Part shown: one piece after another, positions 5,595-6,480 of the stretch
Numbering within the stretch: position 1 is the first letter of the stretch
Layout of the letters: each line of letters begins with the position of its first letter
Assembly (NCBI RefSeq): GCF_905373215.1
Contig: NZ_CAJPRT010000040.1
Coordinates: forward strand, 1-6,480
Source of the DNA: an uncultured Campylobacter sp.
Lineage (GTDB): Bacteria; Campylobacterota; Campylobacteria; Campylobacterales; Campylobacteraceae
Direction of reading: 5' to 3'
Length of the DNA stretch: 6,480 bases
Notes under the pieces: generated by a model
What the model was told of the DNA's origin: nothing
What the model saw: only the letters and a program-made list of their open reading frames with translations
Database searches by the model: none
Translations under genes and position numbers: made by a program

Positions 5595-6480
5595 TTAGGC
5601 CGTCCTTAAATTCCTCATATTTTTTCTCGACGTAGCTTTTGATCTCGGCCTCAAAGCGCGCACGCGAAAATTTTAAAGAATTTTCTCTGATTTTTACAGG
5701 CTCAAATTTATCATAATTTTGCTCAAATTTAGCTACGGCGGCAAGCAGTTCTTTTGTGTTTTGCTCCATAAAATACAGCCCGCTCTCACCATCAAGCACC
5801 GTCTCGCGAGCGCCGCCGCGCCCGAAACAGATCACCGGCGTGCCGCATGCCTGCGCCTCTACGGGCGTAATGCCGAAGTCCTCCTCGGCGGCAAAAACGA
5901 ACGCCTTAGCCCGCCCCATGAGATCCGCCATCGTCTCATCGCTCGCAAAGCCCAAAAGCTCGACATTTTTGCCCGCTTTTGATTTTATTTTGGCCATATC
6001 GGGCCCGTCGCCGATAACGAGCAGCTTTTTATCCGTCTGCGAAAACGCCTCTACGACGAGATCGATCTTTTTATACGGCACCATGCGCGAGGCAGTGAGG
6101 TAGAACTCCTCTTTGGCTTCGCGCAGCGTAAATTTATCCACATCCACGGGCGGATAGATGACGTCGCTAGGCTTGCCGTATGTTTTTTTGATACGGCGCG
6201 CGATGTAGCGGCTGTTTGCGACGTAGTGATCCACGCGGTTTGCGGTGCTCGCGTCCCAAAGCCTAATTTTATGCAAAAAATACTTCGCCAACATGCCCTT
6301 TAAACCGCGATCTAGCCCGCTTTCCCGCAAGTACTGATGATACAGGTCCCACGCGTAGCGGATCGGCGTGTGCACATAGGCGATATGAAGTTGATTTGAG
6401 TGCGTCAGCACCCCCTTTGCGACGGCATGCGAGCTAGATAGCACGACATCGTAGCCGCTTAGATCAAACTGCTCGATCGC
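5587..6480 (-). CDS. Family 4 glycosyltransferase, 5' end outside the window
   Basis: This is a group 1 (GT4, GT-B fold) enzyme that adds a sugar from a nucleotide donor to a growing lipid-linked glycan at the cytoplasmic face of the membrane. The frame is open to the window edge, so 297 C-terminal residues are seen and roughly 80 N-terminal ones are missing. The GTG at 6444 is only an internal valine codon. Visible motifs, numbered from the window edge, are AYVHTPIRYAWD (34-45), TASRMVPYKK (129-138), VIGDGP (155-160) and the donor-site EX7E motif EDFGITPVE (Glu200 and Glu208), followed by AQACGTPVI. The HTPxRYxWD motif is typical of the WbaZ-like group, several members of which are mannosyltransferases. 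With manC immediately downstream and overlapping by eight bases, GDP-mannose is a reasonable donor, but this is inference. The stop codon is at 5587-5589. Confidence 0.92.
   Translation of the reverse strand, partial: AIEQFDLSGYDVVLSSSHAVAKGVLTHSNQLHIAYVHTPIRYAWDLYHQYLRESGLDRGLKGMLAKYFLHKIRLWDASTANRVDHYVANSRYIARRIKKTYGKPSDVIYPPVDVDKFTLREAKEEFYLTASRMVPYKKIDLVVEAFSQTDKKLLVIGDGPDMAKIKSKAGKNVELLGFASDETMADLMGRAKAFVFAAEEDFGITPVEAQACGTPVICFGRGGARETVLDGESGLYFMEQNTKELLAAVAKFEQNYDKFEPVKIRENSLKFSRARFEAEIKSYVEKKYEEFKDGLND

Noticed and set aside
4639..6103. Open frames on the + strand opposite manC and the glycosyltransferase
   Set aside because: They are antisense shadows of well-identified genes with low-complexity translations typical of high-GC antisense frames.

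Overview
The window looks like a chromosome segment of a Campylobacter or close relative. The reasons are runs of the AAATTTT/AAAATTT type between genes, AT-rich spacers, and proteins of campylobacterial style. The surface-polysaccharide genes are clearly richer in G+C than C. jejuni genes, which suggests one of the higher-GC oral species (gracilis, showae, rectus or curvus type). The species call is inference; the sequence alone does not fix it.

Layout: (i) 1-111 is an AT-rich leader, followed by a complete tRNA-Lys(CUU) on the + strand at 112-187 and a hairpin terminator at 231-253. (ii) 359-2429 is an AT-rich accessory block on the - strand. In the direction of transcription it holds the remnant of an FrpC-like, EF-hand-rich RTX protein (2429 to 1951, frameshifted and apparently internally deleted), an intact gene for a four-helix membrane protein of unknown function (1860-1087), and 18 bases further on the 5' part of a second RTX gene (1068-359, frameshifted, ending after about three nonapeptide repeats). 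(iii) 2430-2917 has no gene but contains several palindromes. (iv) 2918-6480 is a tight, higher-GC, three-gene surface-polysaccharide operon on the - strand: a GT4 glycosyltransferase (5' end outside the window), manC (GDP-mannose synthesis) and a WbaP/WcaJ-type polyprenyl-phosphate sugar phosphotransferase. The genes overlap or almost touch (8-base overlap, then a 1-base gap).

How the genes work together: ManC supplies GDP-mannose. The WbaP-type enzyme puts the first sugar phosphate on undecaprenyl phosphate. The GT4 enzyme adds a later sugar, perhaps mannose. Together they are part of an O-antigen, capsule or similar glycan pathway.

The most interesting part is the accessory block. Both RTX-type genes can be repaired in reading frame by a single base each, and the shifted frames carry plausible family sequence, so they are decaying genes rather than unrelated small ORFs. 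The membrane-protein gene between them is open and has its own ribosome binding site. An orphan immunity gene kept after its toxins decayed is one testable explanation; nothing in the sequence proves it.
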